Assembly: GCF_003598715.1 (NCBI RefSeq)
Contig: NZ_QZFU01000045.1
Location: 62,001-126,000, forward strand
Source: Nocardia panacis
GTDB taxonomy: Bacteria; Actinomycetota; Actinomycetes; Mycobacteriales; Mycobacteriaceae
DNA: 64,000 nt
Reading direction: 5' to 3'
The notes under the pieces: model-generated
The model's input: the letters and a program-made list of their open reading frames with translations, nothing else
Told to the model about the DNA's origin: nothing
Database searches by the model: none
In this document: positions 1 to 8,816 of the stretch, piece by piece
Layout: each line of letters begins with the position of its first letter
Numbering within the stretch: position 1 is the first letter of the stretch
Position numbers and translations under genes: made by a program

Positions 1-175
1 TGCTCCATCCCACCTCGGCCGCGGCCGCAGGCAGTCGATCGACATCGCGCGGCCCGACGCGATTCGCTTCGAACCCACCGGAGATAGGCGGCTTTGATCC
101 GAATCACATCGGGCAGGTGGCAGTGGCGTTGCGGGATAGCTACTTTGGCGGCCACGTCGATCAGAGGAGAAGGTC

Positions 176-808
176 ATGGGAAGTGAGATCGTTGTTCGTC
201 GGGCCGAGGTCGCGGATCGGGATGCGCTGATCGCTGCGTTCGCGCGGGCAGCGGTCGATGAGCCCGCTATCGCCTGGGTCATGGCCGGAAGTCCGGTCGA
301 CGGATTCGTTGACGGGTATGTCCCCGAAGTGATCGATCGGGCGTTGGCGACAGACGAGATCTGGGTCGCGGGCGTGGAGGCCGAGATTTGGACGGTGTCG
401 ATTTGGCAACACGTCACCTCGACCGAGCGGTTCTTCGCGGAGGCGGCCGAGGCGCAGGGGTTCGCCGAGGCGATGCCCGATATGCAGGTGCTGCGGCGGG
501 CCGCGATCGCGACGCGACTGCAGGCAGACCAGCATCCGACGTCGTTTCCGCACCGGTACTTGCAGATCATCGTGACCGTGCCCGAACACCGGGGGAAGGG
601 ATCCGGGGCGGCGTTGGTGGCGGATCGGACGGCGGCCGCTGCGGCGGCGCGGAGTTCGGCATTCCTCGAGGCCAGCAGCGCGCAGTCGGCGAGGTTGTAC
701 GCGCGGTACGGGTTCGTGGCCGAACCCCGGACACACACCCTGCCCGAGGGCGGGCCGACGCTGCGACCCATGTGGTACCGGCCGGTGATCGACGCTGCGA
801 CAAGGTAG
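176..808 (+). CDS. GNAT-family N-acetyltransferase
   Basis: A 210-residue protein of the GNAT fold. The acetyl-CoA-binding segment is visible around residues 125-145, where the P-loop equivalent reads HRGKGSGAALV, followed by the C-terminal region with SARLYARYGFV and the closing strand. The ATG is preceded by a good ribosome site (GAGGAGAAGG about six bases upstream), which fixes the start. The gene stands alone, 59 bases before gcvT, which has its own promoter. The acceptor is unknown; GNAT enzymes acetylate antibiotics, amines or proteins, and nothing in the sequence decides between them. The family assignment is firm. Confidence 0.85.
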   Translation: MGSEIVVRRAEVADRDALIAAFARAAVDEPAIAWVMAGSPVDGFVDGYVPEVIDRALATDEIWVAGVEAEIWTVSIWQHVTSTERFFAEAAEAQGFAEAMPDMQVLRRAAIATRLQADQHPTSFPHRYLQIIVTVPEHRGKGSGAALVADRTAAAAAARSSAFLEASSAQSARLYARYGFVAEPRTHTLPEGGPTLRPMWYRPVIDAATR

Positions 809-854
809 TTCGGGGGACGGTTCGGGTACCGGTCCGTGCACGGGATGGGGCCGA

Positions 855-867
855 TAAGCTTCGGCGG
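855..867 (+). promoter_or_regulatory. gcvT leaderless promoter (-10 box)
   Basis: TAAGCT at 855-860 is followed by seven bases and then the GTG at 868. No Shine-Dalgarno sequence precedes the GTG, so transcription probably begins at the start codon. No clear -35 element is seen. Confidence 0.55.
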
Positions 868-1968
868 GTGACCGAGTCGAACCTGCTGCAAGGCCCCATT
901 CACGCCGTCCATGTCGAATTGGGCGCTACATTCGCGCCGTTCGGCGGGTGGGAGATGCCCGTGTCGTACGCGGGCACGGTCGCCGAGCATCAGGCGGTGC
1001 GCACGGCGGTCGGGCTGTTCGATGTGAGCCACCTCGGGAAGGCGACGGTGCGCGGGGCGGGGGCGGCCGAGTTCGTCAATGCGGCGCTCACCAATGATCT
1101 GGGGCGGATTCGGCCGGGGAAGGCGCAGTACACCCTGTGCTGCACGCCCGAGGGCGGTGTCATCGACGACCTCATCGCCTACTACGTGAGCGAGGACGAG
1201 ATCTTCCTGGTGCCCAATGCGGCCAATACCGCGGCTGTGGTCGCGGAGTTGACGAAGGTCGCGCCGGAAGGCATCACGATCACCGACGAGCATCGCGACT
1301 ACGCGGTGTTCGCGGTGCAGGGGCCGCGTTCCACCGAGGTGCTCGCCGCGCTCGGCCTGCCGACCGATCAGGAGTACATGGCCTACGTCGACGCCGAGTG
1401 GGAGGGCCGTCCGGTGCGGGTCTGCCGGACCGGGTACACCGGTGAGCACGGCTACGAATTGCTGCCGCGCTGGGCCGACGCCGCGGCGCTGTTCCGGGCG
1501 TTGACCGAGCAGGTGCGGGCCGCCGATGGTCAGCCCGCCGGGCTCGGCGCGCGCGACACCCTGCGCACCGAAATGGGTTATCCGCTGCACGGTCACGAGT
1601 TGTCGCCGGACATCTCGCCCGTCCAGGCCCGCTGTGGTTGGGCGGTCGGGTGGAAGAAGCCGCAGTTCTGGGGCAAGGCGGCGCTGGAGCAGGAGAAGGC
1701 CGCCGGTCCGCGCCGAATCCTGCTGGGGCTCGAGGCGCTCGATCGCGGTGTGCTGCGGCAGGGGCAGACGGTGCTGCGTGGGGACGAAGTCGTCGGCGAG
1801 ACCACCTCGGGCACCTTCTCGCCGACATTGAAGGTCGGCATCGCGCTGGCGCTGATGGATACCGCTGCGGGACTGGAGCCCGGCGCGGAGGTCGAGGTCG
1901 ACGTGCGTGGGCGACGGCTGCGCTGCAAGGTCGTCCGGCCGCCGTTCGTCGAGGCGCGCACCGCGTAG
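868..1968 (+). CDS. gcvT: Glycine cleavage system T protein (aminomethyltransferase)
   Basis: This 366-residue protein has the usual length of GcvT. It transfers the aminomethyl carbon of glycine from the lipoylated H protein to tetrahydrofolate. Family landmarks are the N-terminal FAPFGGWEMPVSY, GLFDVSHLGK, the folate-site segment with RTGYTGEHGYE, and the C-terminal barrel with TSGTFSPTLK. The reading frame stays open far upstream, but similarity begins only at the GTG at 868, which sits seven bases after a -10 box, so I start it there. The companion P and H proteins are not in the window. In M. tuberculosis gcvT (Rv2211c) is also next to ilvE. Confidence 0.95.
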   Translation: MTESNLLQGPIHAVHVELGATFAPFGGWEMPVSYAGTVAEHQAVRTAVGLFDVSHLGKATVRGAGAAEFVNAALTNDLGRIRPGKAQYTLCCTPEGGVIDDLIAYYVSEDEIFLVPNAANTAAVVAELTKVAPEGITITDEHRDYAVFAVQGPRSTEVLAALGLPTDQEYMAYVDAEWEGRPVRVCRTGYTGEHGYELLPRWADAAALFRALTEQVRAADGQPAGLGARDTLRTEMGYPLHGHELSPDISPVQARCGWAVGWKKPQFWGKAALEQEKAAGPRRILLGLEALDRGVLRQGQTVLRGDEVVGETTSGTFSPTLKVGIALALMDTAAGLEPGAEVEVDVRGRRLRCKVVRPPFVEARTA

Positions 1969-1983
1969 CGGCGCCTCGAGGCA

Positions 1984-2017
1984 GCCGCCTGCTCGGGTTG
2001 TCGCCTGAGCGGGCGGC
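1984..2017 (+). terminator. Possible gcvT terminator hairpin
   Basis: A 13-pair stem (two G-U pairs) joins 1984-1996 with 2005-2017, starting 15 bases after the gcvT stop. It lacks a downstream T run, so it would be a hairpin-only terminator at best. Confidence 0.35.
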
Positions 2018-2575
2018 CGATGTGGACCACGAATTCGTGGCGAGTCGTTCAGTTGTGGCAGGTCGGGTTCGACTGCCATTCGGGATGCGGCGTCTGTCGC
2101 CTCGGGTCGGTCGCATTCCTCGTGCGGCGAATTCCGGCATCGCGGGCGATATCCCATGGGGCGGGCCGATATCGGCGTCCGCCTGTGGGGCGCTGGGCGG
2201 TTCGTGGTCGAAAGCGGCGGCGCCCCAGTGTGTTTCGGCGCGAAGGTGAGTCCTTGGTCCGAGTCGGCTTGGCGGGTGGTCGGATTCGACGACGGAGGAG
2301 TCCGCGTGCAGCCCATCGGTGGAGGAACCGTGTGACGAAATCGGCGTGTCGCACACGGCGTGTCGTGTTTCGGGTCGGAAATTTTCGAATGGGAAGCGGT
2401 GGGGTCGGGACGGGCGGGTCGGTTCGTTCTGCTCAGCGCGCGGCGGGGCGGGCGCGGTGTTGCTGTGCAAGGTGCTCAGCGGGGAGGGGAATGGGTGTCC
2501 GCGCAGGTCGGCCCGGTCGGGACGGGTGGACAAACGGGTTAGCGGATCGGCCGCCACGCCGCGCGCGGGCGCGGA

Positions 2576-2587
2576 TAGGATCGGGTC
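2576..2587 (+). promoter_or_regulatory. ilvE leaderless promoter (-10 box)
   Basis: TAGGAT at 2576-2581 lies exactly six bases before the ATG at 2588. No ribosome-binding site is present in that gap, which fits a leaderless transcript. Confidence 0.55.
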
Positions 2588-3688
2588 ATGACCGTCGCTG
2601 CACAGTTCACTCGCATACCGCATCCCGCTCCCACCCCGGCGCAGCGAGTACACGAGATACTGGCGGCGCCCGGCTTCGGTCGTCACTTCACCGATCACAT
2701 GGTCGGCATCGACTACACCACCGAAGGCGGCTGGGACAATGCCGCCGTCACCCCCTACGCGCCGCTGCAGATGGACCCGGCCACCATGGTCTTCCACTAC
2801 GGCCAGGCCATCTTCGAGGGTCTGAAGGCGTACCGGCAGCCGGACGGCAGCATCTCCTGCTTCCGCGTCGAGGCCAATGCCGCCCGTTTCCGCCGCTCCG
2901 CGCGCCGCATGGCCATGGCCGAACTGCCCGACGAGCTGTTCGTCGAATCCATTCGCCAACTGCTCGCCGTCGACGCCGACTGGGTGCCCGCGGCGGGTGG
3001 TGAGGATTCGCTCTACCTGCGTCCGTTCATGGTGGCCACCGAGGCCGGGCTCGGCGTGAAACCCGCCTCCGCCTACAAGTACCTGCTGCTCGCCTCGCCT
3101 GCTGGCGCCTACTTCCCGCGCGGGATCAAGCCGGTGCGCGTGTGGGTCTCCGCCGAGTACGTGCGCGCGGCTCCGGGCGGCACCGGTGAGGCCAAGGTCG
3201 CGGGCAATTACGCCGCCTCGCTGCTGGCCCAGGCCGAAGCCTCGGAGAAGGGTTGCGACCAGGTCATCTGGCTCGACGCCTGCGAGCGCCGCTACGTGGA
3301 GGAAATGGGCACCAACAACCTGTTCTTCGTCTACGGCTCCGGTTCGCAGGCCCGGCTGGTCACCCCGGAGCTGTCGGGTTCGCTGCTGGCAGGCATCACC
3401 CGCGACTCGCTGCTGACGCTGGCCGCCGACTCCGGCTACCAGGTGGAGGAGCGCAGGATCTCCATCGAGGAGGTGCGCAAGGGCGCGGAATCCGGTGAGA
3501 TCACCGAGGCTTTCGGCTGTGGCACCGCCGCTGTCATCACCCCGGTCGGCTGGTTCCGTTCCGCCGACGGCGAATTCGCCATCGGCGGCGGCGAGGCGGG
3601 CGAGGTCACGATGGCGCTGCGCGAAACGCTCACCGGTATTCAGCGCGGCACCTTCGCCGATATCCACGGGTGGATGTCGCCGATGTGA
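2588..3688 (+). CDS. ilvE: Branched-chain amino acid aminotransferase
   Basis: A 366-residue fold-type IV PLP aminotransferase that interconverts valine, leucine and isoleucine with their 2-oxo acids. The segment GEAKVAGNYAASL around residue 200 holds the Schiff-base lysine; FHYGQAIFEGLKAYR near residue 75 and EEMGTNNLFFVYG near 240 are typical of the class II branched-chain family. Length equals that of actinobacterial IlvE. The ATG follows a -10 box by six bases. A UUCG-loop hairpin about 110 bases downstream is the likely terminator, so the gene appears monocistronic. Confidence 0.95.
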   Translation: MTVAAQFTRIPHPAPTPAQRVHEILAAPGFGRHFTDHMVGIDYTTEGGWDNAAVTPYAPLQMDPATMVFHYGQAIFEGLKAYRQPDGSISCFRVEANAARFRRSARRMAMAELPDELFVESIRQLLAVDADWVPAAGGEDSLYLRPFMVATEAGLGVKPASAYKYLLLASPAGAYFPRGIKPVRVWVSAEYVRAAPGGTGEAKVAGNYAASLLAQAEASEKGCDQVIWLDACERRYVEEMGTNNLFFVYGSGSQARLVTPELSGSLLAGITRDSLLTLAADSGYQVEERRISIEEVRKGAESGEITEAFGCGTAAVITPVGWFRSADGEFAIGGGEAGEVTMALRETLTGIQRGTFADIHGWMSPM

Positions 3689-3801
3689 ATCGGTAAGGCG
3701 CACCGGCCGCCTTCGCTGCGGCTATGCGCGGGTCTGTGGACGGCTTCGCCGGCAGCGCCCATTGGGCGTACCTTCTGCGCAGGTCCATGGACAGGTAATC
3801 G

Positions 3802-3842
3802 CGCGCCCGTCGACTTCGGTCGGCGGGCGCGTTCGTGTTCTT
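3802..3842 (+). terminator. Rho-independent terminator after ilvE
   Basis: A 13-pair GC-rich stem (3802-3814 with 3819-3831, one G-U) closes a TTCG tetraloop and is followed by the T-rich GTTCGTGTTCTT. It lies between ilvE and the convergent hydrolase gene and points with ilvE. Confidence 0.75.
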
Positions 3843-3910
3843 CGGAGGATGCAAGCGTTGTCCTGCGGAACCTGGCTACCGAGACGACGCTGATCTCGTA
3901 CGCGAAATTC

Positions 3911-4624
3911 TCAGCTCGGCATGAGCATGTGCCACTGCTCGAGCGTCTGCGGACGCATGACGTAATTGTTGTCGCGGATATGCGACAGCGCGGCCGAGGG
4001 CTCGTCGGAGTACCAGTGTCCGGGATAGACCACCGGGTCGCCCGCCAGACCGGCGAGGTAGCGCAGGCTGCGGAACATCTCCGCCGAGTCGCCGCCCGGA
4101 AAATCGGTGCGTCCGCAACCGTCGACGAACAGGGTGTCGCCCGCGATGAGGCGATTGTCGAATAGGAAGCATTGGCTGCCCGGTGTGTGGCCGGGGGTGT
4201 GCAGCAGTTCGATCTCGAACGCGCCGACGCCCACCTTGTCGCCGTGCTCGTGCCCGGTCAGTTCGCCTGCGGCGATCCCCGTGACATTGGCGACCCAATC
4301 CAGTTCCTGCGCGTTGACGTGCACCGGAACCTGAACCTGCTCCAACAGTTCCCGCACCCCGCCGAGAGTGAACCCGAGCATGGAGCCGCCCACGTGGTCG
4401 GGGTGATGATGCGTGGCCAGCACACCGGTGAGCCGCAGCCCGTCCGCCTGCGCCACCTCGACCAGATCGGCGGCCCGATAAGCCGGATCGACCACCACAC
4501 ACTCCCCGGCCTCCCGATCCCCGATCAGGTAGGCGAAATTGCGCATTTGCGTCGCGATGGGATCACCGACCGCGTAGTCGCGTCCGGACAGGAGTTGGCG
4601 AAAGTACAAGCGCTCGGAGGGCAT
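3911..4624 (-). CDS. Metallo-beta-lactamase-fold hydrolase (glyoxalase II-like)
   Basis: A 237-residue protein with the zinc-binding signature THHHPDHVGG at about residues 71-80, a later HTPGHTPGS histidine ligand, and a GDTLFVDGCGR aspartate segment. This is the hydroxyacylglutathione-hydrolase-like branch of the superfamily. Family members hydrolyse thioesters or handle persulfides; without glutathione in actinobacteria the substrate could be a mycothiol conjugate, which is inference. It converges on ilvE and is separated by 129 bases from cobS upstream, so coupling to the cobalamin genes is possible but not clear. Confidence 0.85.
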   Translation of the reverse strand: MPSERLYFRQLLSGRDYAVGDPIATQMRNFAYLIGDREAGECVVVDPAYRAADLVEVAQADGLRLTGVLATHHHPDHVGGSMLGFTLGGVRELLEQVQVPVHVNAQELDWVANVTGIAAGELTGHEHGDKVGVGAFEIELLHTPGHTPGSQCFLFDNRLIAGDTLFVDGCGRTDFPGGDSAEMFRSLRYLAGLAGDPVVYPGHWYSDEPSAALSHIRDNNYVMRPQTLEQWHMLMPS

Positions 4625-4753
4625 CTGCCCACCTTATTTGCCCGACCTGTTGGGTTCTTCGCCAAGCCGCCTTCCAGACGCGGGGCAAGCGCGTGCCTGA
4701 ATGCTCGACCGGCCGCGCCCCGGCGTGGGCGAATCCCGCGCGTCGGTGGTCGC

Positions 4754-5500
4754 TCAGCCGAGCGCGCACCCCACTGCCGTGAACGCAGTCGCGACTTCCA
4801 CGGCCGCTCCGAGCACATCTCCCGACAGCCCCCCGAATCGCCGCACGCAATGCGCGACCACGATGGACGTCATCACCAACACCACTGTCACGGCAATCGG
4901 CCCGACCCAATAGTGGTGCGGCCCAACAAAGTACCCGCCAACGATGGCGAGCAGGCCCCAAGCGGCGCCCGTCGAGATCCGCTGTGTCCCCGCCACCAGT
5001 GCCCCGAACCCGGCGCCCGGTGCGGCCTCGATCCCGTGTCGGCACGCGAAAACCACTGCGACCCGCCCCGCGGCCACCGCGAGCCCGATCGCGGCCCAGC
5101 GCCCTTCCTCGGCCAACCGCGCGAACGAAACCGCCTGGATCCCAATGGCGAACACGATCGCCGCCACCCCGAACGGTCCCGCCCCGCCGCTTTTCATGAT
5201 CTCTCTGGCCCGTTCCGGCGGCCCATAGACCCCCAGCCCATCCGCGGTGTCGGCGAGCCCATCCAAATGCATTCCCCGCGTGAGCATCCCGAGCGCCCCG
5301 ACCGCCAGCAAGCCCGCCAGGAGCGTGCCTGCCCCCGCCTGACTCAACCCCCAAACCACCCCGGCCGCCGCACCTCCGAGCAATATCCCAACAAACGGCG
5401 CCAACGCGATAGCCCGCCCTGCCATCGCCCGATCCACCGTCCGCGGTCCGCGCACCGGCAATACCGTCAACCACGACAGCGCCAACCGCGCCCCATTCAT
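4754..5500 (-). CDS. cobS: Cobalamin synthase (adenosylcobinamide-GDP ribazoletransferase)
   Basis: A 248-residue integral membrane protein that joins adenosylcobinamide-GDP to alpha-ribazole in the last assembly stage of adenosylcobalamin. The family hallmark HLDGLADTADGLG, an acidic magnesium-binding motif, sits around residues 77-89. Several hydrophobic segments rich in Ala, Val and Leu follow and precede it, consistent with a polytopic protein. It is the third gene of a cobU-cobT-cobS series on the minus strand, 61 bases after cobT, so the products supply its two substrates directly. Confidence 0.93.
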   Translation of the reverse strand: MNGARLALSWLTVLPVRGPRTVDRAMAGRAIALAPFVGILLGGAAAGVVWGLSQAGAGTLLAGLLAVGALGMLTRGMHLDGLADTADGLGVYGPPERAREIMKSGGAGPFGVAAIVFAIGIQAVSFARLAEEGRWAAIGLAVAAGRVAVVFACRHGIEAAPGAGFGALVAGTQRISTGAAWGLLAIVGGYFVGPHHYWVGPIAVTVVLVMTSIVVAHCVRRFGGLSGDVLGAAVEVATAFTAVGCALG

Positions 5501-5561
5501 CCGCGCACTCCGCCCGGTCCGAAACCCGGCCGGACTTCGAGACAGGACTTAGGCGTGTCGG

Positions 5562-6629
5562 TCATTTACTGAGGTCGACACCGGGGGCCTCGCCGGTACT
5601 GACGCCCGCCTCGTCGAAGGTGGACATCTCGGCGAGCGCGGCCACGGCGGCACGGAGCACGGGAAGCGCGGCCAAAGCGCCGGAACCTTCGCCGAGCCGC
5701 ATATCCAACTCCAGGATGGGTTTGAGGTCGAGGTGGGTCAGGGCCAGGGTGTGGGCGGGTTCGGTGGAGCGGTGGCCCGCCTGCCACCACGAGGTCGCGC
5801 CGGGAGCCAGGTCCGCGGCTATGACGGCCGCGGCGGTGACGACGAGGCCGTCCAGGATGACCGGGGTGCGGCGGACAGCCGCTTGGACGAGGAAGCCCGC
5901 CATGGCCGCGATATCGGCGCCGGAGGCGGTGCGCAGCAGTTCCACCGGGACCCTGGAGACGGGGCGGGCGCGGCGCATGGCGTCGCGGATGGCGGCGACC
6001 TTGCGGCACCAGCCCGCGTCATCGATGCCGGTGCCGCGACCGACGGCGGCGATGGGTTCGGTGTCGGTGCGGGTGGCGATGAGTACGGTGGCGGGGGTGG
6101 TGTTGCCAATGCCCATATCGCCCGCGATCAGCAGGTCGGCGCCGCCGTCGATCTCCTCGTCGGCGATGGCGCGGCCCGCCGCCAGCGCGGCCTGCACCTC
6201 GGTTTCGGTGAGCGCGTCCTCCCGATCGATGGATCCGCTGGATCGGCGCACCTTGTGCCCGCCGACGCGCGGATCGGTGTCCGCGTCGACGGCGAGGTCG
6301 ACGACCCGCACGCTCGCCCCCGCCACCTCGGCCAGCGCGTTCACCGCCGCGCCGCCGCCGAGGAAATTGGCCACCATCTGCGCGGTGACCTCGCTCGGAT
6401 AGGCGGAGACGCCGTGGTGCGCGATGCCGTGATCGCCCGCGAACACCACCACCCTGGCCCGCGCGAACTGCTTGGGCGGGCAGCTTCCCTGGCAGGCCGC
6501 GACCCAGTTGCCCAGCGCCTCGAGTCGCCCGAGCGCCCCGGCCGGTTTGGTCAGTCGGCCCTGCCGCTGCTCGGCCTGCTCGCGCACCGCCGCGTCGGGC
6601 ACCGCAACCGCTCCGAATCCGCTTGTCAC
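5562..6629 (-). CDS. cobT: Nicotinate-nucleotide--dimethylbenzimidazole phosphoribosyltransferase
   Basis: About 355 residues; makes alpha-ribazole 5'-phosphate from 5,6-dimethylbenzimidazole and nicotinate mononucleotide. Recognisable parts are GRLTKPAGALGRLE near the N-terminus, VVFAGDHGIAHHGVSAYP, the GDMGIGNTTPA substrate loop, and the C-terminal DMRLGEGSGALAALPVL. The frame is open to 6695 but family similarity begins at the GTG at 6629, which has GGAAGG seven bases ahead, so I prefer that start. It lies between cobU and cobS on the same strand. Confidence 0.93.
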   Translation of the reverse strand: MTSGFGAVAVPDAAVREQAEQRQGRLTKPAGALGRLEALGNWVAACQGSCPPKQFARARVVVFAGDHGIAHHGVSAYPSEVTAQMVANFLGGGAAVNALAEVAGASVRVVDLAVDADTDPRVGGHKVRRSSGSIDREDALTETEVQAALAAGRAIADEEIDGGADLLIAGDMGIGNTTPATVLIATRTDTEPIAAVGRGTGIDDAGWCRKVAAIRDAMRRARPVSRVPVELLRTASGADIAAMAGFLVQAAVRRTPVILDGLVVTAAAVIAADLAPGATSWWQAGHRSTEPAHTLALTHLDLKPILELDMRLGEGSGALAALPVLRAAVAALAEMSTFDEAGVSTGEAPGVDLSK

Positions 6630-6840
6630 TGTCCAGCCTTCCGGTCCGTGGCATCTATCGGCCCAATCTTGCCCGCCCGTCCGGTTCGCGCGCACATCGC
6701 CCGTGTTCGGCGAGCCGGAGCGGCGTGTGGCGACACGGTCGCGGATTCGGGGCGGTTCGGCGTCGTCCGGATCCGCTTCCGGACACCCTGTCCTGAAACG
6801 GTCGGACGATTTCCGGAAGCGTGCGGGCCTGCGCCGCGCA

Positions 6841-7374
6841 CTATTTCAAGCGCATCGGCAGTCCCGCGACCACCAGGAACACTTCGTCGCACGCACGGGC
6901 GAGTCGCTGGTTCACCAGGCCGATCTCGTCACGGAACAGGCGGCCCGAACGGTGTGCGGGGATCACGCCCATGCCGACCTCCGGGCTGACGATCACCAAG
7001 CGTTCCCGATACGCGTCGACCGCCGCGACGAGCGCGTCGGCGTCCGGGGCGACGGTGCCGCGCGGGGCGTCCCAGGCGGCGCGGGCATCGAGGCGCGCGG
7101 TGAGCCAGGTCCCGATGTCATCGATCAGTGTGACGGGGAAGGGCGTGCCGAGAACGGCGGCGGGATCGGCGCTTTCGATCGTGGTCCAGTCGGCGGGGCG
7201 GCGGGCGCGATGGCCCGCGATGCGAGTGGCGAAGTCGGTGTCGCTCGGATCGAGGACGGCGGTGGCGAGGTAGCGGACCGGCCGGGCTTGCCGCGTCACC
7301 AGTTCCTCGGCGTAGGTCGACTTGCCCGAGCGGGCTCCGCCGAGCACCAGGGTTCGCTGCGCACTGTCGGACAC
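6841..7374 (-). CDS. cobU: Adenosylcobinamide kinase / guanylyltransferase
   Basis: This 177-residue bifunctional enzyme phosphorylates adenosylcobinamide and then attaches GMP, producing the cobS substrate. The P-loop GGARSGKSTYAEEL opens the protein, and the AGHRARRPADWTTIE segment contains the histidine guanylylated in this family. VIVSPEVGMGVIPAHRSGRLFRDEIG is the characteristic CobU motif region. It starts with GTG, seems leaderless, and is the first gene of the minus-strand set. No cobalamin riboswitch is evident in the short upstream gap. Confidence 0.93.
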   Translation of the reverse strand: MSDSAQRTLVLGGARSGKSTYAEELVTRQARPVRYLATAVLDPSDTDFATRIAGHRARRPADWTTIESADPAAVLGTPFPVTLIDDIGTWLTARLDARAAWDAPRGTVAPDADALVAAVDAYRERLVIVSPEVGMGVIPAHRSGRLFRDEIGLVNQRLARACDEVFLVVAGLPMRLK

Positions 7375-7386
7375 GCGAGCACGGTA
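7375..7386 (-). promoter_or_regulatory. cobU leaderless promoter (-10 box)
   Basis: On the minus strand TACCGT occupies 7386-7381, six bases before the cobU GTG (7374-7372). There is no Shine-Dalgarno between them. Confidence 0.55.
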
Positions 7387-7460
7387 GCAACCCTCCGGTG
7401 CGGTGCCCCGAAGTTCTGCGGGCCTGATGATCCCCTATTGCGATAATCGGCCACCGGGAA

Positions 7461-7502
7461 AGAAAAAGCGCGTGCCCGACCGATATTCGGTCGGGCACGC
7501 GC
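7461..7502 (-). terminator. Strong terminator of the DUF3043 gene
   Basis: A perfect 16-pair stem (7468-7483 with 7487-7502) around a three-base loop is followed on the minus strand by a T run at 7467-7463. It lies 26 bases after the stop codon of the DUF3043 gene. Confidence 0.9.
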
Positions 7503-7528
7503 GGTGTCCACCTGCGTGGAACGCGACC

Positions 7529-8197
7529 TCAGACCGCGGCGCCCGGACTGACCCGCGGCTTGGGCGCGCGCATCTTGCGAATCTGGGAGGCGCGCACGAA
7601 CGCGTACCATCCGAGCCCGAACCCGCCGTCGGTGGTCTCCGGGAAACGCTCGCGCACCCGATTGTTGACCATGCGGCCCAGGATGACGCCCTCCACCATC
7701 ATGAACAGCATCATCACCAGCATGGCCAGCGTGACGATGGTCTGCAGCGCGGGCGCGACGAACATGGACAGGATCAGCACCAGCGCCATCGGCATGAACA
7801 GCCCGACCAGATTGCGGCGCGCGTCGACCAGGTCGCGCACGTAGGCCCGCACCGGACCCTTGTCGCGGGGGAGCAGGAACTTGTCCTCGCCCGCGAGCAT
7901 TCTGGCGCGCCGGTCCTGCGCCTCGGCGCGGCGCTCGGCGGAGGACGCCTTGCGCTCGGCCCTGCTGCCGCGCAGGGCGCGGCGGCGGGCGCGCGCCTCC
8001 TTGGCCGTATGCGGGGCGGGGGCGACGGGTCCGCGTCGTTTGCCCTGCGCTTCACGGCGTTTCGGGGTTGGTCGGCCCTTACCCTCGGTGGCGGTGGCCG
8101 TCCGACGAGTGGATTCTGCGGCGTCGCCGTCCGCGACCGCCGTCGCCTCGGCGCTCGCGTCGGTGGTGCTGGACTCGCCGCGACGGAACAATTTCAC
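7529..8197 (-). CDS. DUF3043 membrane protein
   Basis: A 222-residue protein with a long charged, Arg/Lys/Ala-rich cytoplasmic N-terminus (about residues 1-120) and two hydrophobic membrane segments at roughly 130-150 and 155-175. The motif LPRDKGPVRAYVRDLVDARRN just before the membrane part and VEGVILGRMVNNRVRERFP just after are typical of DUF3043. The M. tuberculosis counterpart is Rv2206, in the same neighbourhood. Function is unknown. It ends in a textbook terminator and is divergent from the HesB/IscA gene. Confidence 0.85.
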   Translation of the reverse strand: MKLFRRGESSTTDASAEATAVADGDAAESTRRTATATEGKGRPTPKRREAQGKRRGPVAPAPHTAKEARARRRALRGSRAERKASSAERRAEAQDRRARMLAGEDKFLLPRDKGPVRAYVRDLVDARRNLVGLFMPMALVLILSMFVAPALQTIVTLAMLVMMLFMMVEGVILGRMVNNRVRERFPETTDGGFGLGWYAFVRASQIRKMRAPKPRVSPGAAV

Positions 8198-8358
8198 GCG
8201 ACCAGGCTATTCGATGCGCCAGCCGTCGCGAAACGCGGTCCGCCCGCCCGCGCCCGCAGGGGACTGCACCGGCCGCCCGCCTCGGTGGCAAGATGGGAAT
8301 AAGCAGCCAACTCATTGGTGTTGATCGACACGACCAGACGTGTCCCTTAGGAGAGTTC

Positions 8359-8709
8359 ATGACTGTGCAGAACGAGACCGCCGTCCACGGTGTGACTCTG
8401 ACCGAAGCCGCCGCCGCCAAGGCCAAGGCCCTGCTGGACCAGGAGGGCCGCGACGATCTGGCCCTGCGGATCGCGGTGCAGCCGGGCGGCTGTGCCGGAT
8501 TGCGCTACCAGCTCTTCTTCGACGACCGCTCCCTCGACGGCGACCTGACCGTCGATTTCGCGGGCGTCAAGCTCGCGGTCGACAGGATGAGCGCCCCCTA
8601 TGTGCAGGGCGCCTCGATCGATTTCGTCGACACCATCGAGAAGCAGGGCTTCACGATCGACAACCCGAATGCCACCGGGTCCTGCGCCTGCGGCGACTCG
8701 TTCAACTGA
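8359..8709 (+). CDS. HesB/IscA-family iron-sulfur cluster assembly protein
   Basis: A 116-residue A-type carrier that delivers or inserts iron-sulfur clusters. The three conserved cysteines are present: PGGCAGLRY near residue 50 and the C-terminal GSCACGDSF. The ATG follows AGGAGAG at proper spacing. It matches the Rv2204c position and size in mycobacteria. Its closeness to the respiratory genes is notable because the Rieske subunit encoded downstream needs a cluster, but that link is only inference. A terminator follows, separating it from the adenosine kinase gene. Confidence 0.92.
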   Translation: MTVQNETAVHGVTLTEAAAAKAKALLDQEGRDDLALRIAVQPGGCAGLRYQLFFDDRSLDGDLTVDFAGVKLAVDRMSAPYVQGASIDFVDTIEKQGFTIDNPNATGSCACGDSFN

Positions 8710-8750
8710 TCGGCGGATCCACCGGCGGGCGAGTCGGGTGAGCTACGGTG

Positions 8751-8779
8751 AAGACCGGGACTGTAGTCCCGGTCTTTTT
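8751..8779 (+). terminator. Terminator after the HesB/IscA gene
   Basis: Arms AAGACCGGGACT (8751-8762) and AGTCCCGGTCTT (8765-8776) are perfectly complementary and run into a T tract. It ends the iron-sulfur gene 41 bases after its stop. Confidence 0.85.
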
Positions 8780-8816
8780 CCGCTGCTTGCCGTCTACCGT
8801 TGAAGGGCTCGCTCTC

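Larger units (their letters stand above)
1969..2587 (+). other. gcvT-ilvE intergenic region without a supported gene
   Basis: About 620 bases hold no coding frame I can support. Frames open on both strands but show arginine-rich composition and no family features, as expected for random high-GC sequence. Near the left edge is a hairpin that may end gcvT transcription, and the last twelve bases carry the ilvE promoter. Confidence 0.5.

Noticed and set aside
6630..7528. A cobalamin riboswitch for the cobU-cobT-cobS set
   Set aside because: The B12-box core is not visible in the cobU-cobT gap, and cobU appears leaderless, leaving no 5' leader for a riboswitch.
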